Shown: one piece after another, positions 5,886 through 13,644 of the stretch
Layout: every line of letters starts with the position of its first letter
Numbering within the stretch: the first letter of the stretch is position 1
Source: JAZKFT01 sp043760535
GTDB taxonomy: Bacteria; Bacteroidota; Bacteroidia; Chitinophagales; Chitinophagaceae
Direction: 5' to 3'
Length of the DNA stretch: 18,773 nucleotides
Assembly: GCA_043760535.1 (NCBI GenBank)
Contig: JAYUOV010000055.1
Coordinates: 1-18,773, forward strand
Notes under the pieces: model-generated
Database searches by the model: none
What the model saw: only the letters and a program-made list of their open reading frames with translations
Told to the model about the DNA's origin: nothing
Position numbers and translations under genes: made by a program

Positions 5886-6579
5886 GCAATCCAAGGCAGA
5901 TAGATTTACCATCCTGTTAGTAGAGGACAATTTTTTAAACAGACGGATGGTTAAAAAAGCACTCGAAAAAAATTATGTCGTAAAAGAAGCAGCGGATGCA
6001 GAAACGGCTGCTGAAATACTACTTCTAGGTAAAGTGCACCTAGCCATAATTGATATTCACCTTGGTAACGGCAAAAATGATGGTATTTGGTTGGGCGAAC
6101 AGGTTAAAAAAAACCATAATATTCCTTTTATTTACCTCACGGCTTTTGGCAATGGCGATATTTCGCAAAGAGCCATATCCACACACCCTTCTTCGTACAT
6201 TACAAAACCGTTTAAAGAAATAGACCTTGCTTTATCAATAGAAATTGCATTATTGAAATATCTGGCAGTTAAGCCAGTTAAAAATAACTGGATGTTGGTA
6301 AAAGATGGCGACTATTTTGTAAAGTTGTTTACCGATTCTATTGACTACTTTGAATCTACAGGTAATTATTTACAGGTGCTGAGTAATGGCAAGTTGTATA
6401 AATGCAGATCCACTATTAAAGAGATACTTGAGCTATTGCCTGAAAATTGTTTTATCCAAACTCACCGGGCTTTTGTTGTAAATAAAAATAAAATAGAAAA
6501 ATTTAATACGGACAGTGTTAAGGTTGGCAATTTAATTATACCTGTATCTCTAAAATATGCCAACAGCCTGTTGCTTTAA
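5857..6579 (+). CDS. LytTR-family response regulator
   Basis: A 240-aa cytosolic transcription regulator. The receiver domain (about 17-135) shows the acidic pair Glu23-Asp24 in LLVEDN, the phosphoacceptor Asp66 (AIIDIHLG), Thr95 (YLTAFG) and Lys117 (ITKPF), so all key residues are present. A LytTR DNA-binding domain (about 144-240) follows, with the signature FIQTHRAFVVNKNKI. The ATG lies inside the end of the kinase gene, 29 bases before its stop, so the two are almost certainly translated from one mRNA as a two-component pair. LytTR regulators bind short direct repeats upstream of target genes. Possible targets here are the conserved divergent regions at 1957-2138 and 3461-3642, but no consensus LytTR site was recognised there. 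Confidence 0.93.
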   Translation: MEQHSSSAFKQSKADRFTILLVEDNFLNRRMVKKALEKNYVVKEAADAETAAEILLLGKVHLAIIDIHLGNGKNDGIWLGEQVKKNHNIPFIYLTAFGNGDISQRAISTHPSSYITKPFKEIDLALSIEIALLKYLAVKPVKNNWMLVKDGDYFVKLFTDSIDYFESTGNYLQVLSNGKLYKCRSTIKEILELLPENCFIQTHRAFVVNKNKIEKFNTDSVKVGNLIIPVSLKYANSLLL

Positions 6580-6753
6580 ATGCATACCACTTTGAAACCC
6601 CATCCTGTATTGGTTATCCTAATATTACGAACTCAGGGGTTTGCATTTAATCTGTACCATCTATGCTTAGTTACATGGGGCTTGTTACAGCCGTCCAAAA
6701 CTGGCTTCGCAATTACCTTTATTTTACCTCCTCCTTCCAATCCCCTACATGCC

Positions 6754-6761
6754 TATTTTTG
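6754..6761 (+). promoter_or_regulatory. candidate -7 box for the FAD/Fe-S dehydrogenase gene
   Basis: TATTTTTG fits the Bacteroidota -7 consensus TAnnTTTG and lies 21 bases before the ATG at 6782, which would give a leader of about 15 bases. No good -33 TTTG box was found at the expected distance, so this is only a candidate. Confidence 0.35.
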
Positions 6762-6781
6762 CAGCCCATTAGCATAAAACA

Positions 6782-9742
6782 ATGACTGTACAATTAGAGG
6801 CATTTGCCCCCACCATAGAAGGAGAATTTTATTTAGACACTACTATGCGTACCCTGTATGCCACCGATGCATCGGCATACCGCGAAATGCCGCTGGCCGT
6901 GGCTTTGCCAAAGTCGGTGGCGGATATTAAAAAGCTAATTGTATTTGCTAAAGAGAATCATACATCTCTTATTCCCCGTACGGCCGGCACGTCGTTGGCC
7001 GGGCAAGTGGTAGGTAGCGGCATTATAGTAGATGTAAGTAAATATTTTACCCAAATATTGGAGTTGAATGCAGCAGAAAAATGGGTACGGGTGCAGCCAG
7101 GCGTTATTCGGGATGAGCTGAACATGTTCTTAAAACCGCATGGCCTGTTCTTTGGGCCCGAAACGTCAACGGCCAACCGAGCCATGATGGGCGGTATGGT
7201 GGGCAATAACAGTTGCGGTAGTAACTCAGTGGTCTATCGCAGTACAAGAGAGCATTTGCTAGAGGTAAAAACCATTTTGAGCGATGGCTCGGAGGCCGAA
7301 TTTAAAGCCCTGTCTTTAGACGATTTTCATGCCAAATGCGAAGGCGCAACGTTAGAGTCTAATATTTACAAAACCGTTCGCAGCATGCTGGGCAATTACG
7401 ATAATCAGCAGGAAATACGGAAGGAATTTCCAAAGAAAACCGTAGAACGGCGGAACACTGGGTATGCTGTGGATATGTTACTAGATACTGCCCCATTTAC
7501 CGCAGGAGAAGCCGATTTCAATTTCTGCCAACTAATAGCTGGCAGCGAAGGCACGCTGGCTTTTATAACAGAAATAAAACTGAATGTGGTGCCATTGCCG
7601 CCCAACGAAACTGGCTTGCTTTGTGTACATTTTAATACCATAGATGAGGCATTAAGGGCTAATCTTATTGGCCTTAAATACCACCCAAGTGCTAGTGAAC
7701 TGATAGACCATTACATTTTAGAATGTACTAAGGATAATATTGAACAAAGCAAAAACCGCTTCTTTGTGCAGGGCGACCCCGGTGCCATTTTGGTAATAGA
7801 ATTTGCCAGAGAAACAAGGGAAGAAATCACTATTACTGCCAAACAAGTGGAGACCGAAATGAGGGCCGCCAATCTCGGCTATCATTTTCCATTATTGTTT
7901 GGTGCAGATACCAAAAAAATATGGACACTCCGCAAAGCAGGCTTGGGATTGCTGAGTAATTTACCCGGCGACAGCAAGGCCGTACCCGTAATAGAAGACA
8001 CGGCAGTGGATGTAAACGACCTGCCAAATTTTATTGCCGAGTTTAATGTGCTACTGAAAAAGCACAACCTATACAGTGTGCATTATGCCCATGCAGGTAG
8101 CGGAGAAATACACTTGCGACCCATCATTAATTTAAAAACTATAGCGGGTAATCAGCTATTTAGAACCATAGCAGAAGAGATTGCAACGTTGGTAAAAAAA
8201 TACAATGGCAGCCTTAGCGGTGAGCATGGCGATGGCCGGCTTAGAGGAGAATTTATTGAACAAATGGTAGGTAAAAAAAACTACCAGTTGCTAAAAGAAA
8301 TTAAGAAAACCTGGGACCCCAACAATATTTTTAACCCCAATAAAATAGTGGATACGCCCAGCATGAATACGATGCTGCGTTACACACCCGGGCAGCAAAC
8401 GCCAGCATTTAAAACCATCTTTCGCTACCACAACCAAGATGTACTGCAACACACCGAACAGTGCAATGGCAGTGGCGATTGCCGCAAAACAGAGATGAGT
8501 GGCGGCACCATGTGCCCATCGTTTATGGCTACAAGAAATGAGAAAGATACCACCCGTGCCAGGGCCAATATTCTCCGTGAATTTTTAACCCATTCCGATA
8601 AAGTCAATCGCTTCGACCATAAAGAAATTTACGAAGTGATGGACCTGTGCCTAAGCTGCAAAGGCTGCAAAAGCGAATGCCCCAGCAATGTAGATGTGGC
8701 CAAACTGAAAGCCGAATTTTTACAGCAATACTACGATGCCAACGGTGTACCGTTCCGCAGTAAACTGATTGCCAACTTTACCAAAAGTGCTAAACTCGGT
8801 TCCCTTGTTCCATCACTCTACAATTTTGCCGTAGGCAATAAAACCATTGGCGGATTGATAAAAAAGCTGAGTGGATTTGCCATCGACCGCTCAATGCCTA
8901 CGATGTATAAAACGACGTTGAGAAGTTGGTATAAAAGGCATAAGGCGGAAGGTGTAGGGTTTAAGGAAAAACAGCCATCAACTGGTAACCGGCAACTGGC
9001 AACCGGCAACTCAAAAAGCGTCTATCTTTTCTGCGATGAATTCACTAATTATAACGACACAGAGATTGGTATCAAAGCCATTTTATTACTGGAAAATCTG
9101 GGTTATGAAGTACGGATGACAGAGCATGAAGAAAGCGGCCGCACCTGGCTTTCGAAGGGTTTGCTTCGCAAGGGAAAAGAGATTGCGAATAAGAACATTA
9201 CCATTTTTAGCCCCATTATTTCTGCCGACACACCATTGATAGGTATTGAGCCATCGGCCATCCTTACTTTTAGCGATGAGTATATTGATTTGGCTACCGA
9301 TGAAAATTTTGAGAAGGCCAAAGCACTTTCGAAAAATGTATTCTTGATTGATGATTTTTTGGCAAGTGAAATGGCCAAGGGAAATATTGATAAAAGCCTT
9401 TTTACCACCAATAAAAAAGAATTGGTACTGCATGGCCATTGCCAGCAAAAATCGCTTACAGGTGTAGCCGCATCGGTTACCATTTTATCGTTTCCGGCTA
9501 ATTACACGGTGTCCACTATTCCATCGGGCTGCTGTGGTATGGCCGGTAGTTTTGGCTACGAAAAAGAGCACTACGATCTTAGTATGAAAATAGGTGAGTT
9601 GGTATTGCTACCTGCTGTACGTAAGCAAAGCGAAGCGGTAATTATTGCCGCCCCCGGCACCAGTTGCCGCCACCAAATAAAAGACGGAACTGGTAAAAAA
9701 GCGAAGCATCCGGTGGAGGTGTTGTATGAAGCTTTGGTGTAG
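6782..9742 (+). CDS. FAD-linked dehydrogenase with Fe-S domain (YdiJ / D-2-hydroxyglutarate dehydrogenase-like)
   Basis: A 986-aa flavoprotein close in length and layout to E. coli YdiJ (about 1018 aa). An N-terminal FAD_binding_4 domain (about 35-260) has RTAGTSLAGQ and the glycine-rich MMGGMVGNNSCGSNS stretch. A FAD-oxidase C-terminal domain (about 265-530) contains GSEGTLAFITEIK at its start and GEHGDGRLRGEF. Two ferredoxin-like cysteine sets follow: C561, C567 and C578, then CLSCKGCKSECP with C623, C626, C629 and C633. The C-terminal CCG-type domain has HGHC (884-887) and SGCCGMAGSFGYE (915-927). The family oxidises D-2-hydroxyacids such as D-2-hydroxyglutarate and passes electrons via FAD and Fe-S clusters to the respiratory chain; the substrate is inferred from the family. 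A period-7 DNA repeat lies in the linker between the Fe-S part and the C-terminal domain. Confidence 0.9.
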   Translation: MTVQLEAFAPTIEGEFYLDTTMRTLYATDASAYREMPLAVALPKSVADIKKLIVFAKENHTSLIPRTAGTSLAGQVVGSGIIVDVSKYFTQILELNAAEKWVRVQPGVIRDELNMFLKPHGLFFGPETSTANRAMMGGMVGNNSCGSNSVVYRSTREHLLEVKTILSDGSEAEFKALSLDDFHAKCEGATLESNIYKTVRSMLGNYDNQQEIRKEFPKKTVERRNTGYAVDMLLDTAPFTAGEADFNFCQLIAGSEGTLAFITEIKLNVVPLPPNETGLLCVHFNTIDEALRANLIGLKYHPSASELIDHYILECTKDNIEQSKNRFFVQGDPGAILVIEFARETREEITITAKQVETEMRAANLGYHFPLLFGADTKKIWTLRKAGLGLLSNLPGDSKAVPVIEDTAVDVNDLPNFIAEFNVLLKKHNLYSVHYAHAGSGEIHLRPIINLKTIAGNQLFRTIAEEIATLVKKYNGSLSGEHGDGRLRGEFIEQMVGKKNYQLLKEIKKTWDPNNIFNPNKIVDTPSMNTMLRYTPGQQTPAFKTIFRYHNQDVLQHTEQCNGSGDCRKTEMSGGTMCPSFMATRNEKDTTRARANILREFLTHSDKVNRFDHKEIYEVMDLCLSCKGCKSECPSNVDVAKLKAEFLQQYYDANGVPFRSKLIANFTKSAKLGSLVPSLYNFAVGNKTIGGLIKKLSGFAIDRSMPTMYKTTLRSWYKRHKAEGVGFKEKQPSTGNRQLATGNSKSVYLFCDEFTNYNDTEIGIKAILLLENLGYEVRMTEHEESGRTWLSKGLLRKGKEIANKNITIFSPIISADTPLIGIEPSAILTFSDEYIDLATDENFEKAKALSKNVFLIDDFLASEMAKGNIDKSLFTTNKKELVLHGHCQQKSLTGVAASVTILSFPANYTVSTIPSGCCGMAGSFGYEKEHYDLSMKIGELVLLPAVRKQSEAVIIAAPGTSCRHQIKDGTGKKAKHPVEVLYEALV
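8980..9014 (+). repeat. period-7 tandem repeat inside a coding region
   Basis: AACTGGT, AACCGGC, AACTGGC and AACCGGC are four successive 7-base units (8980-9007), followed by a partial unit. They encode STGNRQLATGN in the hydrophilic linker of the 986-aa dehydrogenase. The frame stays open across the array. Confidence 0.7.
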
Positions 9743-9750
9743 GTTTTATA

Positions 9751-10773
9751 CTAAAACTTAGGGCAAAGCAAGCTGCGTTCGCCACTTTCTTTATTAATGT
9801 AGATAAGCGAAAATTCGAAACCACCCCTGGCCTGATTGGCGCTTTTTAATGAAGATGTGGTGACATCGTAGGTCATACCAATACGAAATTTATCAAACTC
9901 TAACCCTAAATATGGAATAAAAGCATCGCCTACACGAAGCCATGCACCTGCATAAACGGTGGCAGGATTATCTGCATAATCTGCCCCAAGTCTATAACCC
10001 AAAGCTCCTCCTAGTACAGTTTCACGGGCATTGGCTTGGCTTTGAAATAAAGCACTTGTATGTAGCATCATATTATCTCCCATTGGGAAATATACGCCAC
10101 CGTGTATTGTGTAACGCTGGTTAAGATTAAACTGCCCGCCCCGAAAACTTTCTTTGGGCTTAGTAAGATGGTATAGCGACGCCCCAACATAAAAATTGGT
10201 ATTGTTGGCCGTAGTGCCACTATAATTTACACCTGCATTTAAATCGAAATAACCAATGTTTAACTGGTTATTCTGAAAAATTTCGTTGGTAATGCCGGTA
10301 AAACCATCGCTGCGTAACTGGTCTTCGAATTTAAGATTAGATACATTTAAATTTTTAGCCACATACACCGCCTGAAAACCTACCGACAGCCTGTTATATC
10401 CTTCTTCGTCTATGCCTTTATGATATGCGATAGAAAGGCTGCCAAAATTATTTTTTAAAACTCCATCAGCCTGCTGATCGGTATAGCCCATTATTCCGAG
10501 GGCTAGGCGATCGTTCTCTGGCAGCTTACTGGTTAGTATCGGAAAATCTACACTTACAGTACTGGTGGTAAAAGCCCTTTTAATGGTAGGCCATTGGTCG
10601 CGGTAATTTCCTGCCACCCTTACATTACCATCAAAATTACCGACCAAAGCAGGGTTTAGCGTAAGTGGCGATGCAAAAAATTGCGAAAAATGAATATCCT
10701 GGGCTTTTATAGCAGAAGAAAAAATAGAGGTGGTGAGTAAGAAAATAAAAAGTGGCTTCACGTGTAAGTACAT
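9751..10773 (-). CDS. PorP/SprF family type IX secretion membrane protein
   Basis: A 340-aa protein with a signal peptide ending AIKAQ (residues 21-25), then the family hallmark QDIHFSQFFASPLTLNPAL and VAGNYRDQWPTI, followed by alternating beta strands rich in Gly, Tyr and Asn with aromatic ends, as in an outer-membrane beta barrel. Length and start agree with PorP/SprF proteins. This family is linked to the type IX secretion and gliding machinery of Bacteroidota, often pairing with large surface proteins that carry CHU_C-type C-terminal domains. No such partner is in the window, so this appears to be a stand-alone copy. It lies 39 bases downstream of the rRNA methyltransferase gene on the same strand and may share its transcript. 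Its stop faces that of the dehydrogenase gene with only 8 bases between. Confidence 0.92.
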   Translation of the reverse strand: MYLHVKPLFIFLLTTSIFSSAIKAQDIHFSQFFASPLTLNPALVGNFDGNVRVAGNYRDQWPTIKRAFTTSTVSVDFPILTSKLPENDRLALGIMGYTDQQADGVLKNNFGSLSIAYHKGIDEEGYNRLSVGFQAVYVAKNLNVSNLKFEDQLRSDGFTGITNEIFQNNQLNIGYFDLNAGVNYSGTTANNTNFYVGASLYHLTKPKESFRGGQFNLNQRYTIHGGVYFPMGDNMMLHTSALFQSQANARETVLGGALGYRLGADYADNPATVYAGAWLRVGDAFIPYLGLEFDKFRIGMTYDVTTSSLKSANQARGGFEFSLIYINKESGERSLLCPKF

Positions 10774-10812
10774 TTTTATGAAGGTAAGACAATGGGCTAT
10801 ACGATTTGCTGC

Positions 10813-12009
10813 TTAACGAACTTCTACTATTAAAAATTTCAAGTAGCCGGTATTCTCCAGCCCCCAAACAATGGGGTGATCGCTTGCTTGTGTTTTGTAA
10901 GTTACCTGTCGCAAACTTTTGCGGGCATCTTTGGCAGCCATTTCTATAATCTCTAAAAAAAGCGGTGGCGGCACCAGATTGGTACAACTGGCCGTTACCA
11001 AAAAGCCGCCTGGTTTTACCAGTTTCAAAGCCCTTAAATTAATCTCTTTATACCCTGCAATGGCTTTTTGTATGCCCTCACGGCTCTTGGTAAATGCTGG
11101 TGGATCAATCATTACCACATCGTACAATCGTCCATCTTTACTCCATTTTTTAAGTGTGTCAAATGCATTGCAGGCCTCGAAAGTGCATATATTTTGCAAG
11201 CCGTTCAGCGCTGCATTGCGGCGGCTTTGGGCTATAGCATTTTCGCTAATGTCTATACCATGAACAGTTTTGGCTCCATAAAAGGCAGCATGCAAACTAA
11301 AGGTGCCAGTATAGCAAAAAGCCTCTAGCACGGTAGCATCTTTTACAATGCTTTTTATGGCCCGGCGGTTATCCTGCTGATCGAGAAAGTAACCGGTTTT
11401 TTGGCCGTTTTCTATATCCACATGAAACTTCAGGCCGTTTTCGTTGATGATAATATTTGTATCAAACGGCTCACTTAAAAATCCTTTTATCTGTTGTAGG
11501 CCTTCTAGTTCCCTAACCGGCACATCGTTACGTTCGTAAATGCCTTTGGGTTTAAAAATTTGATTGAGGGCGTTTACAATCGCTGGTTTCCATTTATCTA
11601 TACCTAAAGAAAGTGTTTGCAGTACAAAATAATCGTTGAACTTGTCTATTATCAGCGCTGGCATGTAATCGGCCTCGCCAAAAACAAGGCGGCAGTTTTC
11701 GGTATAGCCCATCTTTTTCCGGTAGGCCCATGCCTGTTGCAATCGGTTCAGAAAAAAGGGTTCATCTATGGTTTCATTTTTATCTCGGGTTAGTATCCGC
11801 ACCAAAATCTGGCTCTTATCGTTAAAATAACCACGGCCTATAAATTTATCGTCAGGCGTTTGTACATCCACAATATCTCCGGGTTGTACATTGCCATAAA
11901 TGCCGGCAGCATAGCCGCTTTTGGGCAAATCTACTTCGTTGTTAAATACCCATGGGTGGCCATGCTCTACCCTTCTGTTTATATTTTTTCTTAAAAAAAT
12001 CTTGTGCAT
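10813..12009 (-). CDS. rlmI: 23S rRNA (cytosine-5-) methyltransferase, RlmI-like
   Basis: A 398-aa class I SAM-dependent rRNA methyltransferase. The N-terminal PUA domain (about 1-75) begins with RRVEHGHPWVFNNEV. A linker domain follows, then FLDQQDNR (208-215) and the SAM-binding motif VLEAFCYTGTFSLHAA (227-242) with the acidic motif II residue in GIDIS. The catalytic-core motif is IDPPAF (301-306). The ASCT motif (Cys342) corresponds to the catalytic SCS region of m5C methyltransferases. The family member RlmI methylates C1962 of 23S rRNA; length is close to the E. coli enzyme (396 aa). The gene is divergent from a lipoprotein gene, with 81 bases between start codons. The modified position here is inferred from the family. 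Confidence 0.9.
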   Translation of the reverse strand: MHKIFLRKNINRRVEHGHPWVFNNEVDLPKSGYAAGIYGNVQPGDIVDVQTPDDKFIGRGYFNDKSQILVRILTRDKNETIDEPFFLNRLQQAWAYRKKMGYTENCRLVFGEADYMPALIIDKFNDYFVLQTLSLGIDKWKPAIVNALNQIFKPKGIYERNDVPVRELEGLQQIKGFLSEPFDTNIIINENGLKFHVDIENGQKTGYFLDQQDNRRAIKSIVKDATVLEAFCYTGTFSLHAAFYGAKTVHGIDISENAIAQSRRNAALNGLQNICTFEACNAFDTLKKWSKDGRLYDVVMIDPPAFTKSREGIQKAIAGYKEINLRALKLVKPGGFLVTASCTNLVPPPLFLEIIEMAAKDARKSLRQVTYKTQASDHPIVWGLENTGYLKFLIVEVR

Positions 12010-12056
12010 CCAATCAGTTTAGGCGGTAAATGTCGTTATAGAAAACTTGTTAGCAT

Positions 12057-12064
12057 TATTTTTG
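12057..12064 (+). promoter_or_regulatory. candidate -7 box for the lipoprotein gene
   Basis: TATTTTTG matches the Bacteroidota TAnnTTTG box exactly and is 26 bases before the ATG at 12091. A weak TTA-containing -33 region (about 12036) lies 18 bases upstream. This is the better of the promoter candidates in the window but is unproven. Confidence 0.4.
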
Positions 12065-12090
12065 ATTGAATCTGAACCAAACCAAAAACC

Positions 12091-12651
12091 ATGAAGTATT
12101 TAAAATTTGTATCCATTGGCCTGTTCTTTGTTTTCACTTCCTGTGCAACCAGAAAAGGAGTCAACGCTTTGCCGCCTGCAGATGAGGTTATAGCCATGGT
12201 TGGCACGGTTCACAATAGCCAAATGACTCAAAAAAGTTTGGAGAAAAACAAAGCCTTTCAGCCAGCTGATTTTGAAAGTGAAACTGAAACAGAAAACACT
12301 TTTATTACTAATTATGATGAGCCTTCCATTGCTAACAACAATTTAGCTGCTGCAAAAACGACTAAAAAAGCAAAATCTTTTGCTGAGATGAAAGCTATGG
12401 TAAAAAATGGTGAGCTAACCATGAGTAAAAAAGATTTTAAAATGCTGAATAAACTGGAGCGTTTATCTGAGAAAAAATTAGCACCTCTTCGTGAAGACCC
12501 ATTTGAACTAACTGATTTGGCAAAAATCATTTTTGGTGTAGCTATTGCCGGATTAATCATTTACCCATTTGGTGGGCTGTTTTTCTTATTCTTGTTTTTA
12601 GTAGGTCTTGGAGCTTTTCTGTGCAGGTGGATTGGGATAATTGATTTTTAA
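12091..12651 (+). CDS. small predicted lipoprotein with hydrophobic C-terminus, unknown function
   Basis: A 186-aa protein. The N-terminus is a type II signal peptide with a lipobox ending FTSC, so lipidation is expected at Cys18. A polar, charged middle region follows (about 20-140), including an acidic ESETETENT stretch and a KKDFKMLNKLERLSEKK segment likely to be helical. The C-terminus has two adjacent hydrophobic stretches (about 144-160 and 161-179), ending with CRWIGIIDF. A lipid anchor at one end and a membrane hairpin at the other is unusual; it may be held to the membrane at both ends. A Rho-independent terminator follows. No family was recognised, though such small lipoproteins are common in Bacteroidota. 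Confidence 0.8.
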   Translation: MKYLKFVSIGLFFVFTSCATRKGVNALPPADEVIAMVGTVHNSQMTQKSLEKNKAFQPADFESETETENTFITNYDEPSIANNNLAAAKTTKKAKSFAEMKAMVKNGELTMSKKDFKMLNKLERLSEKKLAPLREDPFELTDLAKIIFGVAIAGLIIYPFGGLFFLFLFLVGLGAFLCRWIGIIDF

Positions 12652-12674
12652 AAAACTTTTAAAATGATATTTAG

Positions 12675-12703
12675 AAAGCCACTGCGAAATCGGTGGCTTT
12701 TTT
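12675..12703 (+). terminator. Rho-independent terminator of the lipoprotein gene
   Basis: AAAGCCAC (12675-12682) pairs with GTGGCTTT (12693-12700), with a further wobble and a G-C pair inside, and the stem runs into a T tract. It starts 24 bases after the stop at 12651. Confidence 0.8.
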
Positions 12704-12947
12704 ATAACAGGACTTTAAACATTAAACGTCCTTCCTCTTTCAGCCAAAAACACAAACTATCCAAACAGTATCAACACCACGGATACCATCTTAAAAGCTG
12801 GCATAAAAAGCAATTAATAAAAATCCGTTCTTTTCCGTCCCAATCCGCCCAATCCGTGTTCCTATCAACTCTAACAGGTGACAATTTTTCCTGCCTCCTA
12901 CCCTTGGCAGCATTATTGCCCATTACATTTACACACAATTTTTTACT
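12704..12947. other. spacer before grpE with a short tandem repeat
   Basis: No gene is supported. A repeated AATCCG unit (AATCCGTTC, CAATCCGCC, CAATCCGTG) lies at 12822-12863, in a pyrimidine-rich stretch. A weak grpE promoter candidate is TTGG at 12904-12907 and TACATTTA at 12924-12931, with a 16-base spacer. An open plus-strand frame across the region overlaps the terminator and has unlikely composition. Confidence 0.35.
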
Positions 12948-13544
12948 ATGAATCAGAAAGAATTTCAGGAAAATAATGAACCAACTGCCAATGGGGCATC
13001 TTATGTAAACGAAACCGGATTGAACCTCGGCGAACTGAATACAGACGAAACCATGGCTGGTACCAACCATTTAAACGAAGCCTTGGCCGACGAAAATGCT
13101 ATGGAAAAATTACAGGAAGAACTGGCCGAGCAAAAAGATAAATACCTGCGCCTGTTTGCCGAATTCGACAATGCCAAACGCCGCAATGCCAAAGAAAGAA
13201 TAGAACTGATACAAACTGCCGGAAGGGAAGTAATCAGCTCTTTGCTTGATGTTTTAGACGACTGCGACCGAGCCGAAAAAGTAATGAACAAGAGCGAAGA
13301 TGTAACCGTAATTAAAGAAGGTGTACAATTAGTTTTTAATAAACTGCGTACCACTTTACAGGCAAAAGGCTTAAAGGCTATGGAAACCATTGCCACCGAA
13401 TTTGATGCCGACAAACACGAAGCTATTACCGAAATACCCGCACCCACAGCCGATTTGCAAGGCAAAGTGGTAGATGAAGTAACCAAAGGATATTTCCTTG
13501 GCGATAAAATTATCAGGTTTGCAAAAGTGGTGGTAGGGAAGTAA
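12948..13544 (+). CDS. grpE: nucleotide exchange factor GrpE
   Basis: A 198-aa cytosolic co-chaperone that releases ADP from DnaK. An acidic, low-complexity N-terminal tail (about 1-50) is followed by a long coiled-coil helix from about 52 with EKLQEELAEQKDKYLRLFAE and FDNAKRR (the family core YxRxxAEFxNxxKR). The C-terminal beta-rich domain carries FDADKHEAITEIP and GKVVDEVTKGYFLGDKIIRF, matching the GrpE signature that contacts the DnaK nucleotide-binding domain. Length is typical. It lies 100 bases upstream of dnaJ on the same strand, so co-transcription is likely. dnaK is not in the window. No CIRCE element was seen upstream. Confidence 0.96.
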   Translation: MNQKEFQENNEPTANGASYVNETGLNLGELNTDETMAGTNHLNEALADENAMEKLQEELAEQKDKYLRLFAEFDNAKRRNAKERIELIQTAGREVISSLLDVLDDCDRAEKVMNKSEDVTVIKEGVQLVFNKLRTTLQAKGLKAMETIATEFDADKHEAITEIPAPTADLQGKVVDEVTKGYFLGDKIIRFAKVVVGK

Positions 13545-13545
13545 T

Positions 13546-13567
13546 GATTAGGGATTAGGGGATTGGT
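13546..13567 (+). repeat. period-7 tandem repeat after grpE
   Basis: GATTAGG, GATTAGG, then a spacer G and GATTGGT. The array starts just after the grpE stop (13544). It is short, but similar in kind to the arrays at 8980, 13606 and 16300. Confidence 0.5.
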
Positions 13568-13605
13568 AAATAGGTAAATCCATCATCAATAAAAGTACTT
13601 CAATT

Positions 13606-13637
13606 GCATATTTGCATATTTGCACATTTTCACATTA
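13606..13637 (+). repeat. period-8 tandem repeat in front of dnaJ
   Basis: GCATATTT, GCATATTT, GCACATTT and TCACATTA are four 8-base units ending 7 bases before the dnaJ ATG (13645). CATATTTG occurs twice inside it and is one base off the Bacteroidota -7 box TAnnTTTG, so the array could also affect dnaJ initiation. Confidence 0.6.
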
Positions 13638-13644
13638 ACAAAAC

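Noticed and set aside
6580..6777. 65-codon plus-strand frame between the response regulator and the dehydrogenase gene
   Set aside because: It starts directly on the regulator stop, has unlikely composition with no recognisable domain, and contains the candidate promoter of the next gene. Best read as spacer.
8425..9483. Several minus-strand frames of 60-126 codons within the dehydrogenase gene
   Set aside because: They lie wholly inside a 986-codon gene with clear domains in the plus strand and have no recognisable features; they are antisense shadows.
9743..9750. Terminator between the convergent dehydrogenase and PorP/SprF genes
   Set aside because: Only 8 bases separate the stops and no hairpin with a T tract was found; any terminators must overlap the coding ends.
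12664..12951. 95-codon plus-strand frame before grpE
   Set aside because: It runs through the lipoprotein gene's terminator and a short tandem repeat, overlaps the grpE start, and has no recognisable domain.
13001..13486. 161-codon minus-strand frame opposite grpE
   Set aside because: Ser/Ala/Leu-rich antisense reading of a clear GrpE gene; no start signal or domain.
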